A DNA stretch of 64,000 nt from Acestrorhynchus altus (GCA_034509495.1 CM067504.1:1200755-1264754); one strand, 5' to 3'; positions 34,626-47,649 are shown, numbered from the stretch's first letter. Translations and numbers: made by a program. The notes: generated by a model from the sequence alone, not told the origin.

Positions 34626-34720
34626 GATCTGTTAAACAGAAGTGAAAATACTGCACTGGAAGCTCCTTTGGTATTTAAACTGGGACTTAATTCAGCTGGA
34701 AACCAGTGAATTTTATAGGG

Positions 34721-34949
34721 TAAGTCTTGTAGTTTATAATATCATGTCTGTAGGTTACTCTGATCCTGACATATGAAGTTGGTTATTTCAGATTGTAATT
34801 CTTCAAAATAAAGCACAGATTTGAAGACTTCTCAGACACAGTGAGGTTCAGGATCTTTCACTGTTCTTTCAAATCTCCCCAGCGTGTATCCAGCAGGAGA
34901 CACAGAGCTTCTGTTTAACAGATGTATAAAATGTTGTCAGTTCAGTTTC
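34721..34949. other. Short unassigned stretch
   Basis: No feature recognised. Confidence 0.4.
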
Positions 34950-36130
34950 TAGATTGAGTTGTTGACTAAATGTCAGTCAGTGCAGCGAAGTCAGACACAT
35001 CACCCAAAAAAGAAAAAGGTTCCCACTCCTCTATGCAGAATTCTTTCAGCTCTGTGATGTTTCAGCGTCAGTCTTTGTACAGACGCTCTTACATTCTCCT
35101 CAAGCCCCAAACATGGATCAACTTTTGGTGATAAGAAGACGTAGAAGATGACAGTATGTCATTGCTCCTGTACAACTAGACACACCCACAGTGGTTCAAG
35201 CTGAAACCAACTAATCTTTGGTTCTGCAAACCAACATTTTATGTCCCAGAACCTATTTTGTTGGTGGAAATGTACTGAAGGTTCCATTTTGGTGGAAAAG
35301 GTCTCTCTGAGGGCTTCAGAAAAAAAGGTTGTAGATGCAGATGACTCTGGTAAGTGATTTAAAAAGATGTCAGAACAATTAAAAATCAGTCATTTCACTG
35401 TCCAGAAAATAAGTTACAAGGAGAACAACTGCCAACATGACCAGATCAGACCGTCCTAGCAAGTTCAGCCACAAGTTGAGAAAAGAACAATGACAATCCT
35501 AAAATGCTCATCACAGACCTACAGGTAGCTCTCACCAAAGTGCAGCTTCTACCATCAGAAAGAGACCAAACCAGTTTGATCTTCATGAGAGGAGTTTAAG
35601 GAGGAAACCCTTACTGTCAAACAAACATCAGGGTAAGACTACAGTTCTCCAGAGAACATCTAGTTCCAAAGAACAGGACTTTTGGAACAATGTGCTTTGG
35701 ACAGATGAATCCAAAGTTGAATTATTTGGACACCGTAACAGAAGATATGTTTGACACAAACCAAACACAGCATTTGAGCACAAGGACCTCATAGCAGCTG
35801 TGAAGCATGGTGGTGGAAGTGTGATAGTTTGGTGCTGCTTTGCTGCAACAAGGTCTGGAGATATCTCCATCACAGAAACCACTATGAGATCTTTATTGTA
35901 TCAGAGGGGGCTTGAGGAGAATGGAAGAGCGTCTGTACAAAGATTGATGCTGAAAGAATTCTGCATGGAGGAGTGGGAATGTCTTTCTTCCAGTCGATGT
36001 CAGAGATGGTAGACAGTGATACCAGCTATTAGGACAGAGGGGTTTCAAACTTTTTCCTCACAAGAAGGCAGAGAAACCCACCATTTTTAGATCCTGGTAA
36101 TTTTTGTAGAACAGAGCATTTCACACAATA
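34950..36130 (+). mobile_element. Tc1-like transposon relic
   Basis: Contains GATGCAGATGACTCTGGTAA, TCATTTCACTGTCCAGAA (helix-turn-helix coding region), GGACAGATGAATCCAAAGTT (W-DES block), KHGGGSVIVWCCFAATRSGD and a damaged C-terminus. Heavily frameshifted. The same family is at 49740-50870. Confidence 0.7.
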
Positions 36131-37059
36131 CCATGTTCCAAATTATTATGCAAGTTGGGTTTAAGTGTCTTAAATATTACATTTTTTGGTTTTCAATAAA
36201 CTCATGCATGGTTTTGTGTCTCAGTGACACCTGTGATCGTTAGTTTGCCAGGTGATCCCGATTAAAGGAGAACTACTTAAAAGGATGTTCCACGTTATTA
36301 ACCTACAGGTTTCCAGCAATATGGGAAATAAAAGGATCTGCTGCTGAAAAGCACCAAACAGTGCAATACCTTGGACAAGGTAACATTCCATATTTCACAA
36401 AAACTTAAGTGTAAGAAGAGATTTGTGGCTGATTCAGAGCACAGACAGGTTTGTTCTGATAAAGGTATAACGAGGAAGGTTTCTGACAAATTCATCAGAT
36501 TAATAGAGCAGCTGCTAAAATGCCTTTACAAAACAGCAAACTGATATTTGAAGCTGCTGCTGCCTCTGGAGTCCCACAAACCTCAAAAAAGGTGTATAGT
36601 CCTTCAGAAGCTTGCTGTTGGAAATAAACCGACTATTCGGCCACCCTTAACCAAAGCTCACAAGCAGAAACGGATGAGGTCGGCCCAGACGTACATGCAG
36701 ATGAATTTTCACAGTCTTGTTTACAGAGTGTTATGCAACCCTGGATGGTCCAGATGGATGGAGAAGTGGATGGTTAGTGGACAGCCACCATGTCTCAACA
36801 AGACTGTGACATCAGCAAGGAGGTGGTGGAGTTATGTTCTGGGTTGGAAGGAGGGAGCTGGTAGGTCCCTTTAGCATCCAAGAAGGTGTTAAAATGACCT
36901 GTTTCTGATTGACCACTTTTTTCCATGGTACAAAAAGAACAGCACCTTCCATTGAAAAATCATCTTCATGCATGACAATACACCATGGGCCTAAAAGCAG
37001 AGAAAATCATCCCTCCCCTGACCTCAACCTTATTGAGAACCTTTGGATTTTTCTCAAGT

Positions 37060-40000
37060 GGTTTCGAGTTAGTTAAGGTGTTAATTGCTGGGGCGGAGTT
37101 CCAGACTGCAATTCTTGATAAATTGAAGGGATATCCACATAGAGCTCAGTGTGCTTGCAGTTTATTGTACTTAGAATCTTTCTCTGCTTGTAAGGTTAGG
37201 CTGTTTTCTCTGGATTTTACTTAATTAGACTCTGTAGGAACATTTGTCTGTCTTATCTAACCATGTACCTATCCTGTTAGTTGAAATCAGGTGTGGTTTT
37301 GGGTTAGTTAAGGTGTTAATTGCAGGGGCGGAGTTCCAGACCGCAATTCTTGATAAATTGAAGGGATATCGTCTGTAGCAGTTTGAAGGTATTGTTGACA
37401 ATTTAAGTTATAGAAACCTCTAGTTTCAACATGTGTTTTCCCATCCCAGTTGTCACATCCTGCAACACTAGAAGACGTTACCGCAGTAACAGAAATCGCA
37501 ATACCAATAACCTCATTTACCCGCCTGCGTCATCAGATTCTCAGGTGATGGTATCTGGGGGGCTTTGGAATTGCCAGTCAGCAGTACAGAAAGCTGACTT
37601 CATCTCAGCCCTGGCATCTGCACAATCTCTGGACTTCTTGGCTCTGACAGAAACATGGATCACCCCTGAGAACACTGCAACTCCAGCTGCCCTGTCCTCC
37701 ACCTTTACTTTCTCTCATTCTACACGAAGGGTTGGTAGAGGTGGAGGCACAGGATTGCTTGTCTCTCGGGGGTGGCAATCGGCTCCCCTCACACTCTCAC
37801 ATCTTGACATTTCCTCCTTTGAATTCCATGCTGTTGCAGTATCTTTTCCTACTAAATTCCACATCACTGTTCTCTATCGACCTCCTGGTCCATTGGGCAA
37901 TTTCATTGATGAATTGGACACTCCCCTGAGCAGTCTTTCTGTTAAGAAATCACTCAATGTAATTGCTGATTTCAATCTTCCATCAGAGAAACTGCAGTCA
38001 TCATGTCTCCTCCAACTTCTATCTTCTTTTGACCTCACCTTTAACCAGTCTGGTCCAACGCACAGGGCAGGCAACACATTGCATCTAATCTTTAGCAGAC
38101 CTGTCCCGGCCTTGGATCTGACAGTTACTTCCCTTGACCTTTCTGACCATCACTTCATGTCCTTCACACTCTCCCTCCCTTCTGTTCCACATGCTGTCCC
38201 CCCAACTCCTTCCACCCCTCATCGTAACCTCCACACTCTCTCCCCATCTTCTCTTACCTCCACTATTCTATCAACCCTTCCACATCCTGATTCCTTCTCC
38301 TCCCTTCCACTGGAAACTGCTACAAGCATTTTCCTTTCATCCATCTCCTCTTCAGTCAACCTTCTCTGTCCTCTCTCTCAAAGACCTGCAAGAACCTCCA
38401 GACCTTCCCTGTGGTTGACAGAGGTTCTGCGCAACAACCGAAGAGAGTTGAGATTAGCTGAAAGAAAGTGGTGAAAGACTCAACAGGAATCGGATCTCAC
38501 TGCTTACCGGCCTCTTCTTTCCCAATTTTCAGTGGAAGTAACCACTGCGAAATCATCCTTTTACAAGGAGAGACTGGAAGCATCTGCATCTGATCCACGC
38601 AAGCTCTTCTCTGTCTTCTCTTCTCTCCTAAACCCTCCTACCCCCCCTGCTCCAACCACCCTCACCCCAGAAGATTTTGTCACCTTCTTTGAAGAAAAGG
38701 TTGACAAGATCTGCCAATCCTTCCCACCCTCCCTTCCACCAACCTCTACTCCTCCCACCAGACACCCTTCTCCTCCTGCATCTCTTTCCTCTTTCTCTCC
38801 ACTTTCCACAGCTGTCAATCTTCATCTTCTCACATCCAACAATCTAACCACCTGTCCTCTTGACCCTATCCCTTCCTCTCTATTCCAGACTATTGCTCCT
38901 GACCTCCTTCCTTTCATTACCTTTTTCATAAACAGCTCACTATCATCTGGTCATGTTCCATCTACTTTCAAAACTGCCAGAGTGGTCCCAATTTTGAAAA
39001 AGCCAACTCTTGATGGTTCAAACATTAGCAATTATAGACCAGTATTACTACTTTCCTTCCTCTCAAAAATCCTTGAACGATCTGTCTACAATCAGCTGTC
39101 TCTCTTTCTCAATCAAAACAATCTACAGGATCCAAACCAATCTGGCTTCAAACCGGCACACTCAGAGACGCTCTCATTGCGATCACTGAGAAACTCCATG
39201 CTGCTAGATCAGCCAAACTCTCATCTGTCGTAATTCTACTCGACCTCTCTGCAGCCTTTGATACAGTAGATCACAAGATCCTCCTGTCAATCCTTGGTAG
39301 CCTTGGAATCACTGGTTCTGCATTACAATGGTTTGCATCATACCTGGAAGAGCATTCTTACCAGGTCACATGGCAGGGAGCCACATCAGCTCCATGCAGA
39401 CTCTCCACCGGTGTTCCTCAAGGGTCAGTCCTTGGTCCTCTTTTCTTTTCTCTCTACACTACTTCTCTTGGTAAAGTAATATCTTCTCATGGTTTTCTTA
39501 CCACTGCTATGCTGATGACACTCAACTCATCCTCTCTTTCCCACCCTCTGACACCCAGGTCTCATCCCGGATCTCAGCTTGCCTCTCTGATGTCTCATCA
39601 TGGATGGCAGCCCATTACCTCAAACTCAACCCCAGCAAGACCAAACTGCTATTCATTCCTGGAAGCACTGGTCCTCACCCTGACCTTACCATTTCCCTTG
39701 AGAACTCACTGGTCACTCCATCTACCGAAGCACGGAGCCTTGGTGTAGTAGTGGATGACCAGTTATCGTTCACAGGTCATGTTGCAAACCTGACTCGGTC
39801 CTGCAGATTTCTCCTTTATAACATCAGGAGAATTCAACCTTTTCTGTCTAGAGAGGAGCTCAGGTGCTTGTTCAGTCTCTCGTCATCTCAAGACTAGACC
39901 TGCAAATTCCTACTGGCTGACCTTCCTATGAGACCATCAGACCATTGCAACTTATTCAAAACGCAGCAGCGAGGCTCGTCTTCAATGTTCCTAAACTCAG

Positions 40001-40463
40001 TCACATAACTCCTCTGCTGCGTTCCCTTCATTGGTTCCCTGTAGCTGAACATCAGAATCAGAACCTTGATGCTGAACTACAAAGCCAAAATGGACCAGCC
40101 CCTCCATATATAATGGCAATGATCAAAACTCGAGCTGTACCAAGAGACCTTCCAGCTTCAAGTACAGCTCAGCTTCACCCACCATCTTTCAAAACACAAG
40201 GAAAACATGTATCCAGACTCTTTTCTGTTCTGGCACCAAAATGGTGGAACGAACTTCCCCTGAGAGTCCGAACAGCTGAGTCCCTCACTGTCTTCAAACG
40301 CAGTACTTAACTTCATAAACACATTTGCTTCAACATGGTCTAAATGTGCGGAATCTCTAGATTCCAGCCTTATCTACCAGCTAAGGATATTCTAAGTAAA
40401 CAGCAAAGCACTTTTGTAAGTCGCTCTGGAAAAGGGCGTCTGCTAAATGCCACAAATGTAAAT
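37060..40463 (+). mobile_element. L2-type LINE, almost complete, inserted in a Tc1-type element
   Basis: After two 5' monomers the frame from 37431 encodes the endonuclease: LWNCQSAVQKADFISA, DFLALTETWITPENTA, VLYRPPGPLGNFIDEL and LTVTSLDLSDHHFMSFTLSL (SDHH box). One in-frame stop lies at 38472. Then RT: SGHVPSTFKTARVVPILKKP, NISNYRPVLLLSFLSKILER, a frameshift near 39170, LDLSAAFDTVDHKILLS, STGVPQGSVLGPLFF and YADDTQLI near 39510. The tail reads TCTGGAAAAGGGCGTCTGCT and AAATGTAAAT. Only a few lesions, so the insertion is fairly young. Length about 3.4 kb. Confidence 0.85.
37071..37370 (+). repeat. Two 5' monomers of the L2 (about 235 bp period)
   Basis: TTAGTTAAGGTGTTAATTGC ... GGCGGAGTTCCAGAC ... 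AAATTGAAGGGATATC occurs at 37069 and again at 37304, a 235-base shift. The second monomer is cut short before the ORF. Confidence 0.8.
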
Positions 40464-40672
40464 CTATGAGGGTGGGAGACAGTTCACATCAAAACAGCAG
40501 CTCTGGGAGACTGTTCTGACGTCCTGCAGAGAAGTTCAAGGAGAAACATCCAAAAACGATGTCCTAATTCTGTCCTATGTTAACGTGTTTCAATAAATGT
40601 GACTGTTAATGCTAAAAATTCATCCTATAAAATGTTTTGAAACTACATTGTGCATAATAATTTGGAAATTGC

Positions 40673-41221
40673 TCCTGTATGAGCAGAGGAGCTGAATGGA
40701 TGGTCAGTGAGAGGAGAAACAAGGAGGTAGTCATAATGTTATGGCTAGTGATGGATGTGTCACAGTAAGGGTAAACTTGTGAAAGATTGCAGACAGATCT
40801 TTACCAATCCTTTCTAAAGTATGTTACATCAAAGTTACATTCTTCATCGTTTTTCTCTTCTCTGAGGGAGCATCATTCAGCACTTTCAGAAAGATCAAAC
40901 TTGCTGAGCATGTCAGTGGAGATTCCTCACCCAGAATTGCTCTCTGAAAAGCCAAGATTGTGACACTATGCCATCCCGTGGTGCACGGATATCTCAGTTA
41001 TGACACAGGAAGAGGATAGAAAAGAGAAAGGGAAGAACAGTGGTTCCTCATACTTGGGACTGCTGAGTGTGTCATTAGAACTTTCCAACTTCTCCAAGCC
41101 TTCAGGTCACTGAGTCTCTGCCTGGTAATCGCCAAGACCTAAACATACTCTATAGATTACTAATTACAAAAATACTTTTATTCAAATCAGTGTCACTGAA
41201 GGGTTTGAGTACTTTTTTGGG

Positions 41222-41268
<47 letters not shown>

Positions 41269-43675
41269 ACACAAAAATACTCATAGTTCATTATTTGCCC
41301 GTTGGATGGAATTGATTTTAAATGATGTGTGTACAGTTGATTGGCAGCACGGTGGCTCTGTCTATGTAATGACCCCAATTTTAAATATGAAATTTTAATA
41401 TAAAATTAAAAACCTCTTTTTTGAGTGTATTTGCCCCAAAAAGAAACCGTATCATTTTGAATGAAAGAGGCCAATTTGTCATTTGCCCAAATGTGCAGAA
41501 TATTCCAGGTGTTTTAATGGGTATTGAGATGAATTCCCAGCTAAAATGTCCATGAGGAGCCTGTATGGATAAACCAACTCTTAGTCCAGTCAGTGAACCT
41601 CACAACAGCCTGGTAATCACAAAGATCAGAACATACTTTAATAGATTTCTTTATTTCATCCAGTTCAGAACAGACCACCGCTGAAGGTGAATTTACGTCT
41701 GTTTCGGTTTCTATGGGGTACGTCTATGAGTTCGATATTGTTTCCCGTTTCAAAATGGAAAAGTATACAGCAGATAATGACCTATCCGATTTTTGTTCCC
41801 AAATCAGGAACAACACATTTTTTAAATAGTACATTTTACCCCAATTTGGAAGAGCCAATTACCCAACCCCATTAGGACTGTCCCCCCATCACATAGGATG
41901 TTCCCGACACTAGGAGGGTGAGGACAAGCACATGCCTCCTCTGATACATGTGAAACCAATCACTGCCTCTTTTAGAACCACCACCATTGCGTTATTGCAG
42001 GGCAGCCATTGCTCCGATCGGAAGCAGTTGGTTCACAGCTCAGATACAACAGCTAACAGCTGTGCTGACCAGCATTGCATTGAGTGTGACGTGGAGAGAG
42101 AGCGCCATCTACCCACCCAGAGAGCGCATGGCCATTTTTGCTCTCTCAGACTCTGGCTGCCGATGGCGATCGGATTTTAAACATGAAATTTAAAAACCAA
42201 ACAAAGCATTTATTTAGAGACGCCATGGAAGGAAACCAATGCAAACTCTTACAAACTCCTACAAACGGCACATTCTTCAGTAAATATACGTGGGTTAGTC
42301 TCACATGGATCCCACCTAGGCCAGTGTGCAGCGTACCTCCCAGACAGGGCTGATGTTTGACCCCTCCTGGTCCCGTCACTGACCCTGATGAGCATCTATA
42401 TGTTGGGCCAACATGGAACCCAAAGACAAAACAGACCCCACATGGACATGATGTTCTTTACAGTTTCTCCTGTTTTTGCTGCCAGGCCTCAGTGTCACGA
42501 ACCGATTAAACAGTGTGAGGTGGAAGAAATTCTCCTAACAGCTCTGGGACAGGTCCACTAGTGATGTCATGAGTGAGGCTTTTGAGGAAGCAATGCAAAT
42601 TAAACAAATGATTCAGAAATCAAACCATAACACCACAGTGACATCTGGTGGACAATCAATCATCGGTCAGACATGTCAGATAGAGAGTGTAACATTATGA
42701 CCTCCTTGATTCTGTACTCAATGTCCATCTGTCCAAATCATATCAGTCTGCATTCATTCATTGACCCTGATCACCTTTATCTTCCTTCCCAACAGCACAT
42801 CCTTCGGGGTGGAAAAGCATTTTGCTGGAGGTATTAATATCCACAGAATGTATGATGTTCTTCTGTGGTCTCCCACCTCTCCTTCCGCTGCTGTAAAGGC
42901 TTTTTTTGGACACAGTAGATAAAGGAACACACCACTGTTTTCTGTGACTCATTCTTAATCGGTTCAGTTGTAACTTCCCTAACATATAGCTTCCCTGTGC
43001 TTTTGTATTAGACATTTCACTTTTACAAAAGCACTGCAGTGGAGTCCCGTTTCTGTCGTATCTGACCACAGATCTCTGCAGTTTCATAATCACGTAACTG
43101 CTTTATCTAACAAACTTTAAGTCTGAGGTTTTGTGGACTTGTGAAGCTTTTTGGCCTGAAAGGCTGCAGAAGTTTGAGGAGAAACTGGATTTTGTTTTTA
43201 ATGATTTTGGCTCTGTACTCCACCTCACTGGATTTGAAATGACGCAGTCAAGCTGTAATGGAAGAGGGTAAAACGTTTATACACAGTCCCTGCACTGTCA
43301 CAGGGCCAAAAGTATCTGGACAGACAAACAAAAATATAAGAGATGTTTAAGAATTGGATGCAAATTAACAACTGAGTTTCCCTTGATTGAGTGTCTTTGC
43401 CGGGCTTAGCCAGTTCCCTTTTCTGAACAAGTTACTTACCATAGGAACAAGTAACCAAAGGTAACCAGTTACCTATTTCCTGAACAAGGGCTCAAGTCCC
43501 ACTTTAGTCTCAATGAACACGACCAACGAATCCATGTGTGGAGGCACCATGTTCAGCACTAAGATCGATGGTTTGTTGTTATGTGTCACACGTCCAGAAG
43601 GTCTGGTGTTGTGGTGTGGGTGTAATTTCGACCACTTTGATCTTCATTACACACACTTTAACAGCCTAACGTTAC
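40673..43675. other. Gene-free stretch with microsatellite and dispersed repeats
   Basis: No host exon was recognised. It holds a (GT)n run at 41222-41266. Sequence at 41940-42185 (AGCGCCATCTACCCACCCAG, TGGCTGCCGATGGCGATCGG) resembles a common fish interspersed repeat. 42740-43100 has a short similarity to Tc1-type ends (TGACCCTGATCACCTTTATC). The rest is unassigned. Confidence 0.45.
41222..41266. repeat. (GT)n microsatellite
   Basis: A pure GT run. Confidence 0.95.
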
Positions 43676-44035
43676 GTTAATGAGGTTCTGCAACCAGTGG
43701 TTCTACCTTTTCTGAACACACACTCCGGTGCTCTATTCCAACAGGATGACACTTTTCCACATAATGCTGTCGTCTCAAGATCTCATCTTGAAGACACAGA
43801 TACTATGCTGTGGTCAGTCTCATCTCCAGACCTGTCCCTTATTAAAAATGTGTGGGACGCTATTGGACGCTCTATCAACACTCCACCCCTACCACACCAT
43901 CTGCAGAACTGAGTGAGAACATTCAAGCTGCATGAGATGGATCATCACAGGACACCATTAGGAACCTCTAAAACTCCATGCAGAGACGTCTGGCATGTTG
44001 CGTTAAACCCGACATCATATTCATCATTTGAGTCT
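43676..44035 (+). mobile_element. Tc1-like transposase C-terminal fragment
   Basis: Reads GALFQQDDTFPHNAVVSRSH, SVSSPDLSLIKNVWDAIGRS and INTPPLPHHLQN, the second D and the SPDLSLIE-type block of a DDE transposase. It then carries TGCAGAGACGTCTGGCATGT as at 60690. Same family as 55266-55960. Confidence 0.75.
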
Positions 44036-44706
44036 AAATTTGATTTTTAGCTCCAGCCATGGCTAATACGTGGCAAATTTCATATTTTGCCAACGTGTTC
44101 GTGTTTCTGCTGACAGTAGTGTCCAAATTTACTGCAGGGATTTCCTACATTGTTAAAATAGCAGCAGACAATTTGCAAAATACATCTGTTCTCCATCATA
44201 ACGGAAAGTTACTATTTGTCTTTGGGACACACTGTGTAATTTCCTTCCAGTGTTGAGACACAGTTGGCTCACTACCTCATACATGCAAATACACGTCACA
44301 GGTATAAACACACACACACACACACCCCTCTTCATTTTATGTACCAAGACAGACAGTAAATGGGGATGTGGTTGGCAGATCAAGGCCCTTAACAGAAGGC
44401 AGAGGAGAGTTACTCTAAAGTAAAAGGGGAACCGAAAGAAGATCAGGAGAAAGAGCCGAGGTGAAGGACAGAGAATAGTGTTCACCAGTGCAGGGAAAGG
44501 AGCTCTTCAGCCTCAGGGTAAGGACGTTTTTCTCATGTTATTTCATCCTCATGTTCAGACAGATCTGAACAGTGTGTGAGCGACTGGCAGACAGTATTAA
44601 CAGACCGCAAACAGATAAAAATGCCAACCATTAATCAGAGATTTGATTATTAACACTGGAGAAGAATCGTTTATCAGCTCCTCTTTCCATACAGGAGCAC
44701 ACAGAA

Positions 44707-44760
<54 letters not shown>

Positions 44761-45094
44761 CTTGTGTAAACGTGAAGCTGAACCCATTGGTTGGTTGTAG
44801 CCATGGCCTGTATGCTGAACTCTGCTTTTGTGTGGGGAAAGAACGTGCAGGAGAGGTTAAACCAGAACCACATCTAGCTCATTTTCTTCACCACGTCCCT
44901 TTTTAGAGTTGCAGTTGGTTATACAACATTAAAGTGATTTTTAAAGGTTCTTTAGTATAGACAGTGGTTCCTTCAAACACCTTTTATTTATTTTTGGACA
45001 AACTGATCTGAGTAAAAAGGGTTCTAGTAATTAAAAAAAGGAGTTTCCCCTAGTTAAAAACAGTTCCATGATCTAAAACAGGTTCTATTACTTA
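44036..45094. other. Unassigned stretch with (AC)n
   Basis: Includes (AC)n at 44708-44758. A sequence TTCAGCCTCAGGGTAAGG near 44505-44522 could be the end and donor of a non-coding exon for the downstream GPCR, but nothing else supports it. Confidence 0.35.
44708..44758. repeat. (AC)n microsatellite
   Basis: A pure AC run. Confidence 0.95.
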
Positions 45095-45735
45095 ATTCGA
45101 CTCTGTAGGAACTTTTATCTGTCTTCTCTAACCACATACCTATCCTGTTAATTGAAATCAGGTGTGGTTTCGGGTTAGTTAAGGTGTGAATTGCAGGGGT
45201 GGAGTTCCAGACTGCAATTCTCAATAAATTGAAGGGATATCCACATAGAGGTCAGAGTGCTTGCAGTTTCTTGTACTTAGAATCTTTCTTCTCTGCTTGT
45301 AAGGTTAGGCTGTTTTCTCTGGATTTTACTTAATTAGACTCTGTAGGAACTTTTGTCTGTCTTATCTAACCGTGTACCTATCCTGTTCATTGAAATCAGG
45401 TGTGGTTTCAGGTTAGTTAAGGTGTGAATTGCAGGGGCGGCGTTCCAGACTGCAATTCTCGATACATTGAAGGGATATCCACATAGAGGTCAGTGTGCTT
45501 GCAGTTTTTTGTACTTCAAATCTTTCTCTGCATGTAAGTTTAGGCTGATTTCTTTGGATTTTCTTAATTAGACTCTATAGGAATCTATCTATCTATCCTG
45601 TTAATAGAAATCGGGTGTGGTTTCAGGTTAGTTAAGGTGTGAATTGCAGGGGCAGAGTTCCAGACTGCAATCCCTTCTAAAACTCGGTTTGTAGGTAGAG
45701 TTGTTGAGTTGAAAATTAAGTTGATATAAAAAAAA
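45095..45735 (+). repeat. Three L2 5' monomers in tandem
   Basis: AGTTAAGGTGTGAATTGCAG recurs at 45177, 45415 and 45630 (shifts 238 and 215), each preceded by GAAATC(A/G)GGTGTGGTTTC and, in the first two, followed by GAAGGGATATCCACATAGAG. These are the same units as at 37071. Confidence 0.85.
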
Positions 45736-46350
45736 CCTCTAGTTTCATCCCTGGCATCTGCACAATCTCTGGACTTCTTGGCTCTGACTGAAACATGGAT
45801 CACCCCTGAGAACACTGCACATCCAGCTGCCCTGTTCTCAGCCTTTACTTTCTCTCACTCTCCACGAAGGGCCAGTAGAGGGGGAGGCACAGGCTTGCTT
45901 GTCTCTCTGGGGTGGCGATCGGCTCCCCTCAAACTCTCACATCTTGAATGTCTCTCTTGACCTTTCCTCCTTTGAATTCCATGCTGTTGCAGCATCTTTT
46001 CCCACTAAATTCCACATCATTGTTCTCTATGGACCTCCTGGTCCATTGGACAATTTCATTGATGAATTGGATACTCTCCTGAGTAGTCTTTCTGTTGAGA
46101 CTTCACTCAATGTAATTGTTGATTTCAATTTTCTATCAGAGAAACTGCAGTCATCATGTCTCCTCCAACGTCTTTCTTCTTTTGAAACACTGGCAACACA
46201 TTGGATCTAATAATTAGTAGGCCTGTCCCTGCCTTGGATTTGACAGTTACTCCCCTTGACTTTTCTGATCATCACTTCATATCCTTCACACTCTCCCTCC
46301 CTTCTTTTCCACATGCTGTCCCCCCAACTTCTTCCACCCCTGACCTACAG
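45736..46350 (+). mobile_element. L2 LINE endonuclease fragment, 3'-truncated and internally deleted
   Basis: Right after the monomers it reads LALTETWITPENTAHPAALF, LSSFEFHAVAASFPTKFHII and DLTVTPLDFSDHHFISFTLS, matching 37630-38200, with a small deletion near 46185 (SLNVIVDF onward). It stops near 46350 in unrelated sequence; no RT follows. Confidence 0.8.
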
Positions 46351-47649
46351 AGCCAAAAATTGACCAGGGTTAAGAAACACTGAAATAGCCAGACAAAGAG
46401 GTCTTGATTTAACCAGACTGAGAACCAGTTTAGAACCACTTTTGTAGAGAGTCAGCAGGATTGTTCAGTGAGGAACATGTTCATGGTGGGAAATATAAGA
46501 GTGTAATTGTATGAGGGTGGTGGTGGGTAACAGGACAGGATGTGGTTCTTGGCTTTGTTATGAGTTATGAGAACAGGCCAACTGTTGTGGTAATCTTCTA
46601 ATTTTTCTCTCTGAACAAATAAAAATAGAAACAGTATAAACATCCTCGGTTTTTACATCACTTACCAAAACTGCGTCCGTGCATTTACAGCATTAAAATA
46701 CAAAAATTACTTCATATAATAACGTCATTTACTTTAGTTGTAATTAAGTGTATTTTTGTCGTTATTATGGTATGTCAGGTATTTTAGTGCATTTTCCATA
46801 TTTTTGGTAGTTTGGGGGTATTTTTAGCAATTTAGTATGTGTTTGGTAGTTGAATGTAATTTTGGGCTGTTATGTGGTTATACAGTATAAGTGGCTACAA
46901 CCAAAACATAGCTATGAGCGATCATTACCTTGTCTGTTGTGTGGCTGACCTTTAAATATCCATTAATGTCCATTAGTGTTTGCTGCTCCAGCTTCAGGAA
47001 AGACGTCATTTGGTACGTCTCTTGTAGATCTTCTCAGAAATCCAGGATGAAAGGAACTTTTTACCCTGTGATTTTAGTGGGACACAGTGACATTATACTG
47101 GTGCACATGGCCCAGCAAATTGGGTCAAACTATGTGTCTGACTAAGTAGGACTAAGTATGTTCTGTCCCATCTTAAAGATAAGACTTTATTGATCCCGAA
47201 GGAAATTGCAGTGTCACAGTGTTGTACGTACAGAAAACGAGAAGACACACATTAACCAGAATGTGAGAGAAGGTGAACATTATCAGAACACACCTACGTA
47301 CATATATGTGGTGTGTACAAGTGTAATTAAATGAGTATATACACACATTAATCTACATAAATAAATAGAGTGAGATATGAGGGAGTAAAACCCATCAGTC
47401 AAAAGATTATTAGTAGGGGTCACAGTGGAAACAGTGGTCAGTCTAGAAAGCAGAAATGAGTGAAGGTGTAACTGTATTGGTCAGATACAAACACATGACT
47501 TCAGACACCAAACCAGTTGGCTGATGGGCAAAGTGAATTAATGGATCCCTGATTTTTCATTCAAATGTTGACTGAATAATGGAAACATTTATCGACCAAA
47601 CATCTGATAAATGTTCATCCTCATAGTGATCTTTTTTGTATTCCACAGG
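46351..47649. other. Upstream region of gpr84
   Basis: No coding exon recognised. 47176-47300 (AAGACTTTATTGATCCCGAAGG) resembles a dispersed fish repeat also at 19825 and 61150. A 3' splice site TATTCCACAG ends at 47648, directly before the GPCR start, implying a non-coding upstream exon somewhere 5'. Confidence 0.5.

Larger units (their letters stand above)
33300..34720. repeat. Long inverted repeat, right arm (split by an L2 insertion)
   Basis: The arm runs 33300-33837, is interrupted by a minus-strand L2 fragment and resumes at about 34640 with GGAAACCAGTGAATTTTA, the reverse complement of 30950-30970. Within it a ~52-bp unit (CTCTGATCAGTCAGAGTC ... CCCCGCCCCCT) is repeated about three times, compared with once in the left arm. 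Confidence 0.7.
36133..40672 (+). mobile_element. Tc1/mariner-type element interrupted by an L2
   Basis: The left end TTCCAAATTATTATGCA (36136-36152) and the right end TGCATAATAATTTGGAA (40651-40667) are exact 17-base inverted repeats. The frame 36548-36874 reads KPTIRPPLTKAHKQKRMRSA, and LNLIENLWIFLK follows near 37050. After the L2, 40464 on continues YEGGRQFTSKQQLWETVLTS, the expected end of this transposase. The copy is dead. Confidence 0.75.
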
